Numbered from the stretch's first letter, positions 11,102 through 21,958 are shown. The stretch is DNA of 64,000 nucleotides from Saccharomycopsis malanga (GCA_004014935.1 CP025322.1:2728001-2792000); one strand, 5' to 3'. The notes: generated from the letters alone by a model not told the origin. Numbers and translations are program-made.

Positions 11102-11473
11102 GTTGAAAGAGTTTGTTTAATACATACGATGTATCAATGGTGTGATATCATATTGATTACACAGGCAGTAGGTTATAGGATTAATACGTCTATATAAGTT
11201 TAAATCAATTTGAATGTCACTAAATATTATGTATAGATACCTGTAAGGCCATTTTCATTTGTTGGACATTATCCTGTTATTTCAAGCTATCAATCACAGT
11301 TGATAAAATTGTATTAAAGGATTGTTCATAACTCTTTTTTGACCAACTTTATACATAATTCAAAGCAAGCGTGTAAGAAACCGCGTTTCTTATTATTTTC
11401 CAATCATACCTGGCTATTTTGTTTATATATTTACACAAGTACTTTCCAACCCATCGGTTGTTCAGGAAAGCCA

Positions 11474-11608
11474 GCGAGAAGTTTACAATGACTGGGACAC
11501 TTGGGTTTTTTCCCACTGGGTTTAAGTCCCCTTAGACATAGCGCGTACATATGGAACTGATAAGTACTGGGCTTGAAATATAAGATTAATATTATTATTA
11601 TTTACACT
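11474..11608 (+). mobile_element. SINE-A 3' fragment
   Basis: Contains GTCCCCTTAGACATAGCGCG, GTACTGGGCTTGAAATATAA and a tail of ATT repeats. Confidence 0.75.
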
Positions 11609-11626
11609 AAAAATTACACAATCAAG

Positions 11627-11775
11627 GCGCTGGGCCGGATAGCTCAATGGTTGGCAGAGAAGGGAAAAAGAACTGGCAGAATTGGTCAACATCTACTACA
11701 GAAAAGCCTTAAAGGTGAGAAGATGGTGATCAACAGAACCTAATGGGGATTTGCCATGTCCATAGACAGGAAATG
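11627..11775 (+). mobile_element. Divergent SINE-A-like element with a tRNA-like head
   Basis: GGGCCGGATAGCTCAATGG matches a Pol III A box (TAGCTCAATGG) better than a random sequence would. It continues with GTGAGAAGATGGTGATCAAC and GGGGATTTGCCATGTCCATA, which parallel the SINE-A body. It may be an older relative. Confidence 0.55.
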
Positions 11776-12012
11776 CATATATTATGACCATTTATATATG
11801 ATATCATCCTGGACTACCATTTATATATAATATTCCTGGACTAATGGGATTTTCATTCGGCTAGGTGCTCCCTGTTACCGAAGGTGTGCCATGTCCCCGC
11901 ATTTTCATGGTGGTCAGTATCCATTATAAAAGGCTGTTTAAAGTGAATCTTTTGCAACAAACTGACGACTTACAACTAATATCAAATATACTATCAGCCG
12001 CTAACCGCCAGA

Positions 12013-13683
12013 ATGAATCTTGTTACGTCCAGAACGGTTGCTGTGGCAAGTGCTAGAGGCCGCACCAAAGCCATGTTTCAGCTAATGATGCTGGGTTGTA
12101 TACGGTACCTGTCAACGTCTCCTACTACGACAACAAAAGACAGGTTTTTCACTGACCATTTACCGTTGAATAGCGAGCCTTATATTACACCGTCGTTTGT
12201 TAACAACAAGCTCTTTGAGTCTGGCTCTGAAATATGGTATGATATTCATGATCCAGCAACCAACCAAGTCATTTCAAAGGTGCCGCAGTCAACAGATCAG
12301 GAACTCGATGAAGCAATTGCTAGTGCCGAAGAGGCATTCCCTAGATTTAAAAAACTCTCCATAATCAAACGCCAACAGTTGCTATTCAATTATGTACGGC
12401 TTCTTAGAGAAAACCATGACCGGTTGGCCTCCATAATTGTTCTAGAACAAGGCAAAACCTTTGATGATGCAAAAGGCGACGTTCTCCGGGGCCTTCAGGT
12501 TGCCGAATATGCCTGTTCCATTACCTCAGAACTCATGGGCACCACTTTGGAGGTGAGCAGCGATATGGAAACTAAAATGATCAGAGAACCATTGGGAGTC
12601 ATTGCCTCGATTTGCCCGTTCAACTTTCCAGCAATGATTCCTCTCTGGACAATTCCGCTTGTCATTGCCACGGGAAACACCACTGTTGTCAAACCCAGTG
12701 AGCGTGTTCCTGGCGCTGCAGTCGTCATCTCCGAGTTGGCCAAACAAGCAGGTGTTCCCCCGGGGGTTGTCAACATTGTCCATGGCAAAAATAAGACGGT
12801 CAACAAGATGTTGCAGGATCCTCGTATCAAGGCTGTGACCTTTGTGGGCAGCAACAAAGCAGGCCAATATATATATGAAGAAGCCTCGCGTCGTGGAAAA
12901 CGATGCCAGGCCAACTTGGGTGCTAAAAACCATCTTGTAGTGCTTCCAGACGCCGACCAGGACCTTGCTGTTCGTAGTATAGTGGGATCCAGTTTTGGTG
13001 CTGCAGGCCAGCGTTGTATGGCTATTTCAGTGCTTGTCACTGTTGGAAAACAAACTCATGATTCCTTGCTACCCAAACTTGTCAAAGCAGCAAAACTGCT
13101 TCCTGTAGGAAGTGGTTTCGATGTCAGTTCTGCTCTAGGGCCCTTGATATCCAAACAAGCCCTTCATAAAGCTGAAATGATCATCACCGACTCTGTAGAT
13201 AACCATCATGCCCAGCTTCTTTTGGACGGCCGTAACTATAAACATCCGAACCATAGATTCAAACAGGGCTACTTTTTAGGACCCACCATCTTGGATAATG
13301 TGGATACTAATGCCCCAGCTTACCAAGAAGAGATCTTTGCTCCTGTCCTTAGTGTTATCAACGTTCCTACGTTGGACGATGCCGTCAGTTTGATCAACAA
13401 GAACCCTTATGGCAACGGCGTCTCTGTATTCACAACTAATGGGATCAGCGCCAAAAAGTTTGAATCAAACATCGATGTGGGACAAGTGGGCATTAACGTA
13501 CCAATCCCAGTGCCTTTGCCAATGTTTGGATTCACTGGGTCCAGAGGCTCGTTTTTGGGCGATTTGAATTTTTATGGAAAAGCAGGCCTATGGTTCATGA
13601 CAAAACCTAAAACAATAACTGCATTGTGGAAAACCTCACTGCTCAAAGAACAGGGCCATGGCACTTCAATGCCAACTCACTGA
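12013..13683 (+). CDS. Methylmalonate-semialdehyde dehydrogenase (CoA-acylating, ALDH6 family), mitochondrial
   Basis: Aldehyde dehydrogenase superfamily member that converts methylmalonate or malonate semialdehyde plus CoA and NAD+ to propionyl- or acetyl-CoA in valine/propionate catabolism. In Candida it belongs to the modified beta-oxidation route for propionyl-CoA (C. albicans names it ALD6; this is not the S. cerevisiae ALD6 enzyme). About 50 N-terminal residues, rich in R, S and T and poor in acids, look like a mitochondrial presequence. ALDH6 hallmarks are [35 protein letters not shown] and the catalytic Cys at residue 335 in [10 protein letters not shown]. The C-terminal [15 protein letters not shown] is family specific. 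Total 556 residues. S. cerevisiae lacks this enzyme, so its presence supports a Candida-like yeast. Confidence 0.93.
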   Translation: MNLVTSRTVAVASARGRTKAMFQLMMLGCIRYLSTSPTTTTKDRFFTDHLPLNSEPYITPSFVNNKLFESGSEIWYDIHDPATNQVISKVPQSTDQELDEAIASAEEAFPRFKKLSIIKRQQLLFNYVRLLRENHDRLASIIVLEQGKTFDDAKGDVLRGLQVAEYACSITSELMGTTLEVSSDMETKMIREPLGVIASICPFNFPAMIPLWTIPLVIATGNTTVVKPSERVPGAAVVISELAKQAGVPPGVVNIVHGKNKTVNKMLQDPRIKAVTFVGSNKAGQYIYEEASRRGKRCQANLGAKNHLVVLPDADQDLAVRSIVGSSFGAAGQRCMAISVLVTVGKQTHDSLLPKLVKAAKLLPVGSGFDVSSALGPLISKQALHKAEMIITDSVDNHHAQLLLDGRNYKHPNHRFKQGYFLGPTILDNVDTNAPAYQEEIFAPVLSVINVPTLDDAVSLINKNPYGNGVSVFTTNGISAKKFESNIDVGQVGINVPIPVPLPMFGFTGSRGSFLGDLNFYGKAGLWFMTKPKTITALWKTSLLKEQGHGTSMPTH

Positions 13684-13927
13684 GAGTTGACACTCATAAA
13701 AGCCAGAAGCTTAACTGCTTTGTAAAATAACCATCTACTATTAACATCAAAACTGCTTTGACAAAACATTTCGACATAGCTTATGATTTGTTTATTGTAC
13801 TGACTTTCCTTCAATGCTATATGTATGATTCCTAATGAATACTAGTCTCACAAGCGTATGGAATGTAGCTCAAATATCAGTCTTTCTTAGTATTCATACT
13901 GAATCCAGTCTATCTCTTGTGTACTGT

Positions 13928-14098
13928 ACTGGGCCATTTGGCTCAGTGGTCAGAGCTCTCGGAGAAGAGAAAAACAAGACCTAACAGGAACATGGGTGAG
14001 CCAACTATGATCAAAGGGACATGATAGCGCTTTACCAAGTCCCCTTAGACATAGCCCGTATATACGAAACAGATATGTACTGGGCTTGAAATATATGA

Positions 14099-14131
<33 letters not shown>
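13928..14131 (+). mobile_element. SINE-A short subfamily copy with a long ATT tail
   Basis: Head GGGCCATTTGGCTCAGTGG, no B box, 3' segment with CCAAGTCCCCTTAGACATAG, then eleven or so ATT repeats ending at 14131. The tail is the longest in the window. Confidence 0.85.
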
Positions 14132-14380
14132 GCTGGAATATGCTGAATTATGCTGAAATGTGTTAAGACATGCGAGAAATTTTTCATTTTATGCTTAAAT
14201 ACGCTGAAATATGCTGAAAAATCTCGAAATATGTTAGGACATGCGAGAATACTTTCATTTTATGCTGAAATATGCTGAAATATGTTGGAATATGGTAAAA
14301 TATGCGAAAAAATGCAAAATATTGAGCAAAAAGTCACGGTTTTCAAGTACATTTCAGCATATTTCAGCATATCCTTACAG
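14131..14380 (+). repeat. Degenerate TATGCTGAAA repeats, with an approximately 84-bp duplication
   Basis: Many TATGCTGAAA-like words follow the SINE-A tail. A block with GACATGCGAGAA and TTTCATTTTATGC occurs twice (about 14166 and 14237). TTTCAGCATATTTCAGCATA near 14351 is the inverted form. Confidence 0.7.
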
Positions 14381-16062
14381 AAATTACCTTATTCGTAGTA
14401 TAACCCAACATATCGTGACAGCATAATGCATTACAGGAAGCATTGCATTACATTTCCTGTACTTATCACAACATATATACATGCTCATGCAGTATACCAT
14501 TTGAATGGGTCAATGCGCCCCTTTTGTTTCGCAACATTATAAACGAAAATAATAATATTGTCATTATATTCCCTTCAAAACAGGGACATGAGCAAAACTC
14601 AAGTTAGCCGGCCGCCAGTTTGGTATATACATATGCATTGCATACAATCATGCGTTAATTTGTAGAATCGCAACATTACCAAACCTGTGTCACTGAAAGC
14701 TCCCATGATACCCATAGAAATGAAACTTTTTATGCACCTCAACACCCGGACATTTTTAATTTACATCCTTACACCACATAGAGGTCCTGTAGGTAGATGT
14801 GAATTTTCAAACTATAGGTTTCTATACTTCAAAGAATAAAGCAAAATAAGCGAAATTGATCAATGTAGTTGAAATTTCTGTCTGGCAAAAATTCAGTGGA
14901 AAAACAAGTTTTCAAAAAAAGTGGGTAAAACTTTTTGGTGCAAAAATTGGAGAAAATGGGCTCGAAACCCAAATTTTGAAGCAGGATGGTAGAATTTGAA
15001 CATTTATTATCGGTCAATAGTATTTGGAAAGCCTGTGGTTCTCCGGCTTGGACATAAATTAGAGTAAAGGGCAGATTTTGGCTATTGAAACTAAGGGGGG
15101 ACCCTAGGCCATTTCCTCCATTTTTCGAATGACGCACGTGACCATGTTGGCGTTAAGATTTTACTAGTATAAGTAGAGTTTATAAGTGACGTTTTGCCAG
15201 TTTTAAGAAAGCCTATTTGGTAGATTTTAAGAGATAGACATGTTTGGAGAAACAGTTTATGTAATAGTAAAGCGGTAGAATGTGCGTGCGTGTGTGTTTT
15301 TATCTTTAGAATGGCTCATAATGGCCGATTAAATGGGAGATGTTTGTCAAGTTTTGGTCCATTCCTGAGAGTTGAAGCATATCATAAAGCTGCTGAGTCA
15401 ACGTAAGCATTGATAAAAGGTAGCCATGAATTGAAAGTGTAGAAAGAGTAGTTTTGAAAAAGCTGATAAAAGAGTTAAGGACCTGGAATAAACTTAAGGG
15501 TTTTTCTAAAAAAATGATGAATCAATATAATAAAGCGAGTTGAGTGTTTCAATAACACGCCTCAACTTGGAAATGTAACTCATTATGGATATATAATTTA
15601 AAGATAGCTTGTATATTTAGTGGTTTTTATAACTGAGTATTTGAATTATACTTAGAATCAAAAGTGAATGCAATGGAAACAGGAGTTTTGCTGATTGGTT
15701 CGAATAGCTTTGGTTATGCTTGACAAGCTGTGAATAGCAGAATTGGATGGCCACATTTTTTATTGAATGGTACTTTTATATTACTAAAAGTGGGATTCTG
15801 GTACTGATAACATGTATTTATATTCAGACAGAGTTTATGCAATTTATATAGATTCTACTTTTCTCATTGCTTGACTTTTGTCACGGTTTTGAATATTTTA
15901 CAAATAACTGGACGATTGGTTTTGGTCCATAACCATACTAAGCAGCATAAGCCTATTCCTATTATTGATCGTCATGTCATCGTTGTGCTAACAATTAACG
16001 AACCGGACTGTTATTACCCGACCACTATATATAAGTTCTTCTGGGTGTTTAGCAGTGATGAG
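14381..16062. other. Intergenic, AT-rich, between the dehydrogenase gene and RIM13
   Basis: No gene recognised. A minus-strand frame at 14829-15137 (102 codons) shows no domain and is probably chance. The last 30 bp before RIM13 hold a TATA-like string. Confidence 0.5.
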
Positions 16063-18519
16063 ATGGTGATGTCAAGAGGGCATAATATGAAGAGGCTATT
16101 TGAATTGGTGGACGAGGGTCTGCGGGGATTGGAAAAGACGTATTTCCATTATTATGTAGGGAATAACAGTGCGGCAAAAGAGTGTGGGACGAAAACCATC
16201 AAGATATTTAGTCAAGTGTTGAAACTATATAGTGGTTTGAAGGACCAGTCTAAAGATGAAATTCCTATAACCGTAGAGACAGTCAAGAGCTTGTGTGAAA
16301 ATGCTATTGATTTGTATACGAAGATTGAGAAGAAGAAAGGTGGTGCTGAAGATCGGGTCAAATGGCTTAGTTCTATGATCAATGGGCAATTCTATCCGCC
16401 GGTTGTGGAATACAACGACAACGCTATCGTGTATGTCAACAGGTATGACAAAGAGTTTGATGATAAAGTAGAGGGTCTATCTGCCAACCAGCAGCAGTAT
16501 TTCGACAAATGGCAGCATTGTTCTGAATTAGACCAGGAATCCAACTGGGAAGTCATTCAGAACATCAAAAACGATCTAAGTAATTTGTACCAAGAGAATA
16601 TGTTATCCACATGTTCTTTTGTATCGTCATTAATATCAGTGAGCAATAATAACCCTAAGCTAGTGTTTGATTCTATCTTCCCTCATACAAAGTCATTTAA
16701 ATATCTGGTGGTGCTCAATGTGAACGGTTGCAAACGTGTAGTATTCATCAACGACAAACTTCCAGTCAGTATTGATAGTTCCATCACGTTGTTTTTGAAA
16801 TCTTTTTCAAACCAACATCTTTATTGGCCAGCGTTGCTAGAAAAGGCCTATTTCAAGATTCTAGGAAACAATCTGTATCAGTTCAACGGATCAAATGCTG
16901 GATTCGACACGTATTTACTAACTGGGTGGATCCCTGAATATGTGAAGCCAGAAGAGTATTTCTCTCATGAAAACCATAGCGAATCGTTTTGGGAATTAAT
17001 CTATGCTGGTTTCAAAGCAAAACAATGTTTATTATGTTTAGGAACCGGGGACAATTTTCCTCGGGCTGAGCAAACCTTGGTGGCAAACCACGATTACGCT
17101 GTGATAGATCTTCGGATAATTGAAGGCGAAAAACAAATGCTTATACAAAATCCATGGCTCAATGAAATCAGACAAACCTGGTTCAGTTACAATTATGTGA
17201 TCAACAAGTTTGCCACCATATATATCAATTGGAACTACGAGCTATTCGATAATTGCAAACAAATCCGATCTCTATACACTGTGAAACATGATAAGCCCTT
17301 TTTACAGCAAGAAGGAGTCTTTTTCGACCCCCAGTTTTCTATTACAAACAGTAATACTGCTGATTCTGAAATATGGCTTTTTCTCAGTGAAGACATTGCC
17401 AATTTCCAAGAAGCCCAGCTGAAAAAATATATGATAAAACTCACATTGGCTAGAACAAGTCCTGGCAAACTTTTTTCCATCAAAGGTAGCAAAATGGAGC
17501 ATCAAACCATTGAAACGTCCAATCTGGTATTGTTGGCTAAAATGACACTTCGACCCCATGAAACTATCACTGCAATAGTGGAAGTCCAGCCAAAATCTGA
17601 CGAAAAGAATGTTTTTCCGCGAAAAATCATCCCAATGTGTCTAACATGCTATTCCAACTCAAACATTCTGTTTACTAAAGCTAGAAATTGTTACAAATAT
17701 ATAGAAAGGGCAGAATCTGAATGGAACCATGAAAGTCCAGGAGGCAATTGGTTGCTTTGTGACTATATTCTTAATCCACAATATCTATTGGACACCTCGA
17801 CGGACAATAAAACCGATACTTCTTTCACCACCGTCACTCTTGTGGCTTTCATCGATGACCATGATGTCTTGTTCAACTTGCAAGTGTTCTGGTATCCTGA
17901 TACTGGATGTCGTGGCATCCAGCGTTTTGATCCAAAGAAAATTGTATATAATGAAAAGTATAATGCCAAGGGTGAACTTGTTATTCCAAATCTTCAACTC
18001 CAAAGAAATAAAAAATACATAATATTGCTATCCACTTATCATCCAATAGCCAAATTGGGTCTTTCTTCTCTTCCTTTCAAACTCATAGCCGCAAGTCTGC
18101 TGGATGTCCGTTTATCCAAACTCCGCAACGTCTCCACTGGCTTGTTTTCCAGAAGATCAACTTTCAGTTGGCAAGGACAAAACAGACACAAGGTTTATTT
18201 CAAAGTACATCGAAGAAGCCAAATCAACATTAGAATAGTTTCAGTAAGTAATGGAGATTTATCGTTTTCAAGTCTTTCACTTAACGACCAAGAATACTCA
18301 GATTACAGACCAAGACTTCGAGCTAATGTGTTTTCGGATAAAACAAACCATGCTGAATATTATAACACTCAATTCGACAATAACCCGTATGGTGTCTTCA
18401 TAAATAACTTGCTGCTTGACCAAGGCACCTACGTTTTGTTGGTAGAAAGATTTGAGGTGGGTCACGGTGACGTGGTTGTTTATATTGGAGGCAGCGCTAG
18501 TATCGATATTATTAGTTGA
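16063..18519 (+). CDS. RIM13: Rim13/Cpl1 calpain-like protease of the Rim101 alkaline pH pathway
   Basis: Cysteine protease (palB family) that cleaves the transcription factor Rim101 on endosomal ESCRT scaffolds at alkaline pH (known for Rim13). The frame is open further upstream from a TTG, but the first ATGs are at 16063 and 16069; starting at 16063 gives 818 residues, against 727 in S. cerevisiae. The N-terminal 90 residues are helical and MIT-like. The calpain core has candidate Cys184 (STCSFVSSL), His343 (NHDYAVIDL) and Asn363 (LIQNPW), with spacing typical of a calpain triad. C2-like beta-rich domains fill the C-terminus. A TATATATAAG string at 16026-16035 lies only about 30 bp before the ATG. 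The gene stands apart from its neighbours in a repeat-rich region. Confidence 0.88.
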   Translation: MVMSRGHNMKRLFELVDEGLRGLEKTYFHYYVGNNSAAKECGTKTIKIFSQVLKLYSGLKDQSKDEIPITVETVKSLCENAIDLYTKIEKKKGGAEDRVKWLSSMINGQFYPPVVEYNDNAIVYVNRYDKEFDDKVEGLSANQQQYFDKWQHCSELDQESNWEVIQNIKNDLSNLYQENMLSTCSFVSSLISVSNNNPKLVFDSIFPHTKSFKYLVVLNVNGCKRVVFINDKLPVSIDSSITLFLKSFSNQHLYWPALLEKAYFKILGNNLYQFNGSNAGFDTYLLTGWIPEYVKPEEYFSHENHSESFWELIYAGFKAKQCLLCLGTGDNFPRAEQTLVANHDYAVIDLRIIEGEKQMLIQNPWLNEIRQTWFSYNYVINKFATIYINWNYELFDNCKQIRSLYTVKHDKPFLQQEGVFFDPQFSITNSNTADSEIWLFLSEDIANFQEAQLKKYMIKLTLARTSPGKLFSIKGSKMEHQTIETSNLVLLAKMTLRPHETITAIVEVQPKSDEKNVFPRKIIPMCLTCYSNSNILFTKARNCYKYIERAESEWNHESPGGNWLLCDYILNPQYLLDTSTDNKTDTSFTTVTLVAFIDDHDVLFNLQVFWYPDTGCRGIQRFDPKKIVYNEKYNAKGELVIPNLQLQRNKKYIILLSTYHPIAKLGLSSLPFKLIAASLLDVRLSKLRNVSTGLFSRRSTFSWQGQNRHKVYFKVHRRSQINIRIVSVSNGDLSFSSLSLNDQEYSDYRPRLRANVFSDKTNHAEYYNTQFDNNPYGVFINNLLLDQGTYVLLVERFEVGHGDVVVYIGGSASIDIIS

Positions 18520-18859
18520 TCGTGTTGTTGGTACAATAAAATATATTGCGCTATTATAGACATGAACATCAAGTTGATATAGTTTTCAATGAAAAGCCTC
18601 AACGTAGGTTATAATATAGTTAAAGTTGAAGTTTAGGAGTAAGTACTAGATTGAAAAAATTGGATAGACAGTTAGTGAAACCTTATGAATATTTTGTTGT
18701 TTTGTGACAGTAAATACTTCAATACAATTAACATATTGTTGTTTTTTAAAGCTAAAACTTTCCTTATAATTTTGGCGAAACAAAAAAAATAGCCAAAGTT
18801 TATCACCAATTTATATTCAATATACAACTTTCATGAGAATGTAATACAGCAATCAGAAA

Positions 18860-19915
18860 CTGGAAGAGCAATTAAACAAAGAATCAAAGTCAAAGTAAAA
18901 CTATTTGCACCAGTAATTTGAAAAAACATAAAAGGTTTTATAAAACGGACTCCCCTGAACAGAGGTATAAATCTTATAATTAAGCATACTGCGGTTTACT
19001 GAGCCCCATATAATATCCAGTGTATAGCAGGAATTGAAACATGCTAGTTTGGCGATATATAATGATTATTATTGAATATATTTTCCTCTGAGAACCTATA
19101 TTAAACAATACTTTTTTTTGCCTTTTGATATACGCATTTCTTTGGGACAAACGCTCATTTAAACGCTACAGGAAACGCAAATTAAACCATAGGCAATCAA
19201 AAATCATGGAAAAACGTCAAGAAACAAAACGAGTGTCTCTGAGGGGTGAAAAACTCGATTATTAACAATTTATGTGTTATTTTCGACAAAATGATACTTT
19301 CTCACTATTGAATAGTTTAAAGAAGCCAACTATCGAAACAAAGTACATGGAATAAAACTTTAGGACTTGCTGGATATATGAATACAATTTGGTATGGTTT
19401 GGATTGCGGTAAAAAGCCTAGAATATGGACTTGAAAGAATCAACTTTTTGGAAAAATCGACAAATTTTCATATTATCAAATATTTACTCCCAAATTTTAA
19501 GTTTTTTGTTATAAATAGTACTATAATATAGGAAAAAAAATTCAAAATGTTGGATTATGCTTTTTAAAATCAAAATAACCTGAATAGCATAGATTTAATG
19601 TATCAAAACGTTTGATGAATAATCCAAAACGTCAAGAGCGCGAATCGAGTACCAAAACCCCAAGTGAGGAACGCCACACTTGTTTTGCGTGGCGCATGGT
19701 GGCGCAAGGTGGCGCATGATGGCTCAACCAACTCGGCCACTTGGCAATAGTAAGGCATATAGGCATATTTTTGAATATTTTTAGAGTATCTTTTGGCAAT
19801 CAACGAGCCCATTTTTTGCTAATTGTAGAAGCAGGAATGAAAGAGTTGTTGGATAATTAATGAGAGATACTACGCCTTGTACTGATTTGTCTGTGAGATC
19901 AGTATTGCTGCGAAT
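18860..19915 (-). repeat. Repeat-B copy 1 (about 1 kb, non-coding, tRNA-like module)
   Basis: Similar along its length to 57748-58700 and 30405-31580. On the minus strand it has GTGGCCGAGTTGGTTGAG (A-box-like) near 19740, three tandem GGTGGCGCA-type units, a CGCCAC/GTGGCG hairpin and ACTCGATTCGCG, then about 700 bp of AT-rich sequence. No usable reading frame. Confidence 0.75.
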
Positions 19916-20017
19916 AATATTAGGACATCAATCAATATGAGATGGATATGACATGATAATTATCGAGAATGCTTTAGATTGGTAGATAATAATACCATTA
20001 TGATATATATCGATCCC

Positions 20018-20205
20018 TATAGATATTAGTTTCGTATCTACGCTCGGTGTCTAGTAATAATAAGCATAATGGGGAGTTGAAGAAGTGTCCCGGTCATCAT
20101 AATTTTCTCACTTACTAAATTGGAAAGTAAATATTAGACTTGTAAGCCATGTTTCAAACAGTTGCACTTGCCCGTAAAGTCTCGTTGAGCAACGTAAAAA
20201 GGGTT
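20018..20205 (-). mobile_element. SINE-A remnant in the RAM1 upstream region
   Basis: Minus-strand copy with AGTTTCGTATCTACGC, the body CAGTTGCACTTGCCCGTAAA and GTTGAGCAACGTAAAAAGG. It ends about 70 bp before the RAM1 ATG. Confidence 0.7.
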
Positions 20206-20275
20206 GGTAGTCTGGTAGGTGTTTTTTTCTCTCTTTTCCGCGGAACACGGGTATGAAATTTCCACTTTAAGCAGT

Positions 20276-21769
20276 ATGAAAGGAGATGTGAATGTTAAGG
20301 AAATGACGAACCAAAGCATATCAGATATAAAAAGGAGCATGTCTGACCAAGACGTGCGGCGTCTGGAGCAGGCAAGATATTTGCTCAAGTTGTTGGGACG
20401 AAGAAGAGATCCAATAGTGCGAGAAACCAGTGTTGATGATCATCAATATCAAGACATGTTAATGCTATCAGAGAATTACAAGAAACATTGTGTGGCATGG
20501 TTTTCTGATGCTGACAAGGCCACGGTGACGGTGAAGGATCAGGTCAAGGTTGAGGCTGTATGTCATGCTTTATATGCGTCTATAATAGAAGATGAAGATG
20601 AAGAATTGCCTTTTTTGCAGAGACAGAACCATGTACAATATGTGACAAGAGAGCTCAAGAGGTCGTTGGGTATTCCCTTAGATCTGGCCGACGCTACACA
20701 GACGTGGCAGTTGTATGGGTCATTCAATTCGTTATTGATGCTCGGCAAAAGTGCTGGAATCAATGTTAGGCAGAACGTTGCTGCCAAAGTGCTTGCTTTT
20801 GTTGATAAACCTAATGGAGGCATTGGCGGTGGTTCTGGCCACATGGGCCATATTGCATCCACATATGCTGGTCTTGCTGCCTTTTCGCTTACTGAAGACA
20901 CCGAATCCTGGGCTCGAATTGACAGAGGGGCCATTTACAACTGGATTATGACTGCCTTGAAACAGCCAGATGGTTCTTTCGCGACACACTGCGGCGGCGA
21001 GCTGGACACCCGTGCTGTCTACTGTGCACTTACAGTTGCTTCGATGCTCGACATAGTCTCACCAGAGTTGGTCAAGGGGACTGCAGAATGGATTGCAAAA
21101 TGCCAGACTTACGAGGGAGGCTTTGCAGGCACTCCTGGCAGCGAGGCCCATGGTGGCTACACCTTCTGTGCAGTTGCTGCATTGTGTCTTCTAGGAGACC
21201 CAGCAACAATGTTGACCTCCCATGCAAATCTAAGCAAATTGATTGACTGGTCAGCCAACTTGCAGATGGAGGCCGAGGGTGGATTCTGCGGCAGATCCAA
21301 TAAACTCGTCGATGGCTGCTACAGCCATTGGGTAGGCGGTGTTTTTCCTTTCTTAGAAATGGCAGTAGCTGGACAAAGTCCCCAAAACAGCCCTCTCTCG
21401 CTTTTCTCCAGAAACAGTCTTCAAAATTACATCTTGGCGTGCTGCCAGGACTCAGACCTGTCTCTCGGTGGCTTGAGAGATAAACCAGGGGCAAAGCCCG
21501 ATTATTACCATACAAATTATGTACTACTAGGCCTATCACATTGCCAACACCATTACACATTTGATTACCACAAGTACAATTCCTTGAAAGAACATTCTAT
21601 TGACGCCGCTGCCTACTGTATCACAGCACATCCTCTCACAGACAGCAATCTCGTCGAATACAAGACAGAAAACAAGATAGAGTCCGTCAGCCCACTCTTT
21701 GGCACCATTCTGGGACTGGTTGAACGAATGCGCCAGTTTTATTGCCAAAATGAGCATTGTGGTTTTTAA
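20276..21769 (+). CDS. RAM1: Ram1, beta subunit of protein farnesyltransferase
   Basis: Catalytic, zinc-binding subunit that with Ram2 attaches farnesyl to CaaX proteins such as Ras and a-factor (known). The frame is open upstream only from a GTG at 20219; the first ATG (20276) gives 497 residues, longer than the 431 of S. cerevisiae. Prenyltransferase alpha-alpha barrel repeats are clear: GGIGGGSGHMGHIASTYAGL, TYEGGFAGTPGSEAHGGYTF, GGFCGRSNKLVDGCYSHW and GGLRDKPGAKPDYYHT. Likely zinc ligands are Asp244 and Cys250 (in DTRAVYC) and His412 (in DYYHTNY). A minus-strand SINE-A remnant ends about 70 bp upstream of the ATG, so it lies in the promoter or leader. CTG codons, including one beside Asp244, are probably Ser. 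Confidence 0.95.
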   Translation: MKGDVNVKEMTNQSISDIKRSMSDQDVRRLEQARYLLKLLGRRRDPIVRETSVDDHQYQDMLMLSENYKKHCVAWFSDADKATVTVKDQVKVEAVCHALYASIIEDEDEELPFLQRQNHVQYVTRELKRSLGIPLDLADATQTWQLYGSFNSLLMLGKSAGINVRQNVAAKVLAFVDKPNGGIGGGSGHMGHIASTYAGLAAFSLTEDTESWARIDRGAIYNWIMTALKQPDGSFATHCGGELDTRAVYCALTVASMLDIVSPELVKGTAEWIAKCQTYEGGFAGTPGSEAHGGYTFCAVAALCLLGDPATMLTSHANLSKLIDWSANLQMEAEGGFCGRSNKLVDGCYSHWVGGVFPFLEMAVAGQSPQNSPLSLFSRNSLQNYILACCQDSDLSLGGLRDKPGAKPDYYHTNYVLLGLSHCQHHYTFDYHKYNSLKEHSIDAAAYCITAHPLTDSNLVEYKTENKIESVSPLFGTILGLVERMRQFYCQNEHCGF

Positions 21770-21845
21770 TATGGTACTATATAAGTGACCCAGTCTCTGG
21801 GCAAAAATGACCTGGAAGGATAATTGAGATAGTAAGTAGTCTTGA

Positions 21846-21958
21846 AAAAGAGAATATTATGATGGACATTATTGGGCTTTATCAAGTCCCATTAGACATA
21901 GCGGGTGTATACGAAACTGATATGTACTGGGTTTGAAATATAAGATATAATTGAAAAT
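21846..21958 (+). mobile_element. SINE-A 3' fragment after RAM1
   Basis: Contains TTATCAAGTCCCATTAGACA, TGTATACGAAACTGATATG and ACTGGGTTTGAAATATAAG. Head absent. Confidence 0.75.

Noticed and set aside
11865-12056. 63-codon frame overlapping the dehydrogenase start
   Set aside because: It lies in the leader in another frame and looks like chance.
12495-13040. 181- and 135-codon antisense frames inside the dehydrogenase gene
   Set aside because: Shadows of a strongly coding strand, with no recognisable protein features.
14829-15137. 102-codon minus-strand frame
   Set aside because: No homology or domain recognised, in AT-rich intergenic DNA without other support.
15871-16062. N-terminal extension of RIM13
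   Set aside because: It begins with TTG and contains no ATG before 16063. A TATA-like string lies within it.
19603-19812. Small minus-strand frame with KTSVAFLTWGFGTRF, similar to a frame at 3855-4181
   Set aside because: The similarity comes from the repeat-B tRNA-like module, not from a conserved protein; other copies break the frame.
18860-19915. Repeat-B as a solo LTR
   Set aside because: I could not find TG...CA borders or a 5-bp duplication at its ends. The question stays open, but the positive evidence is lacking.
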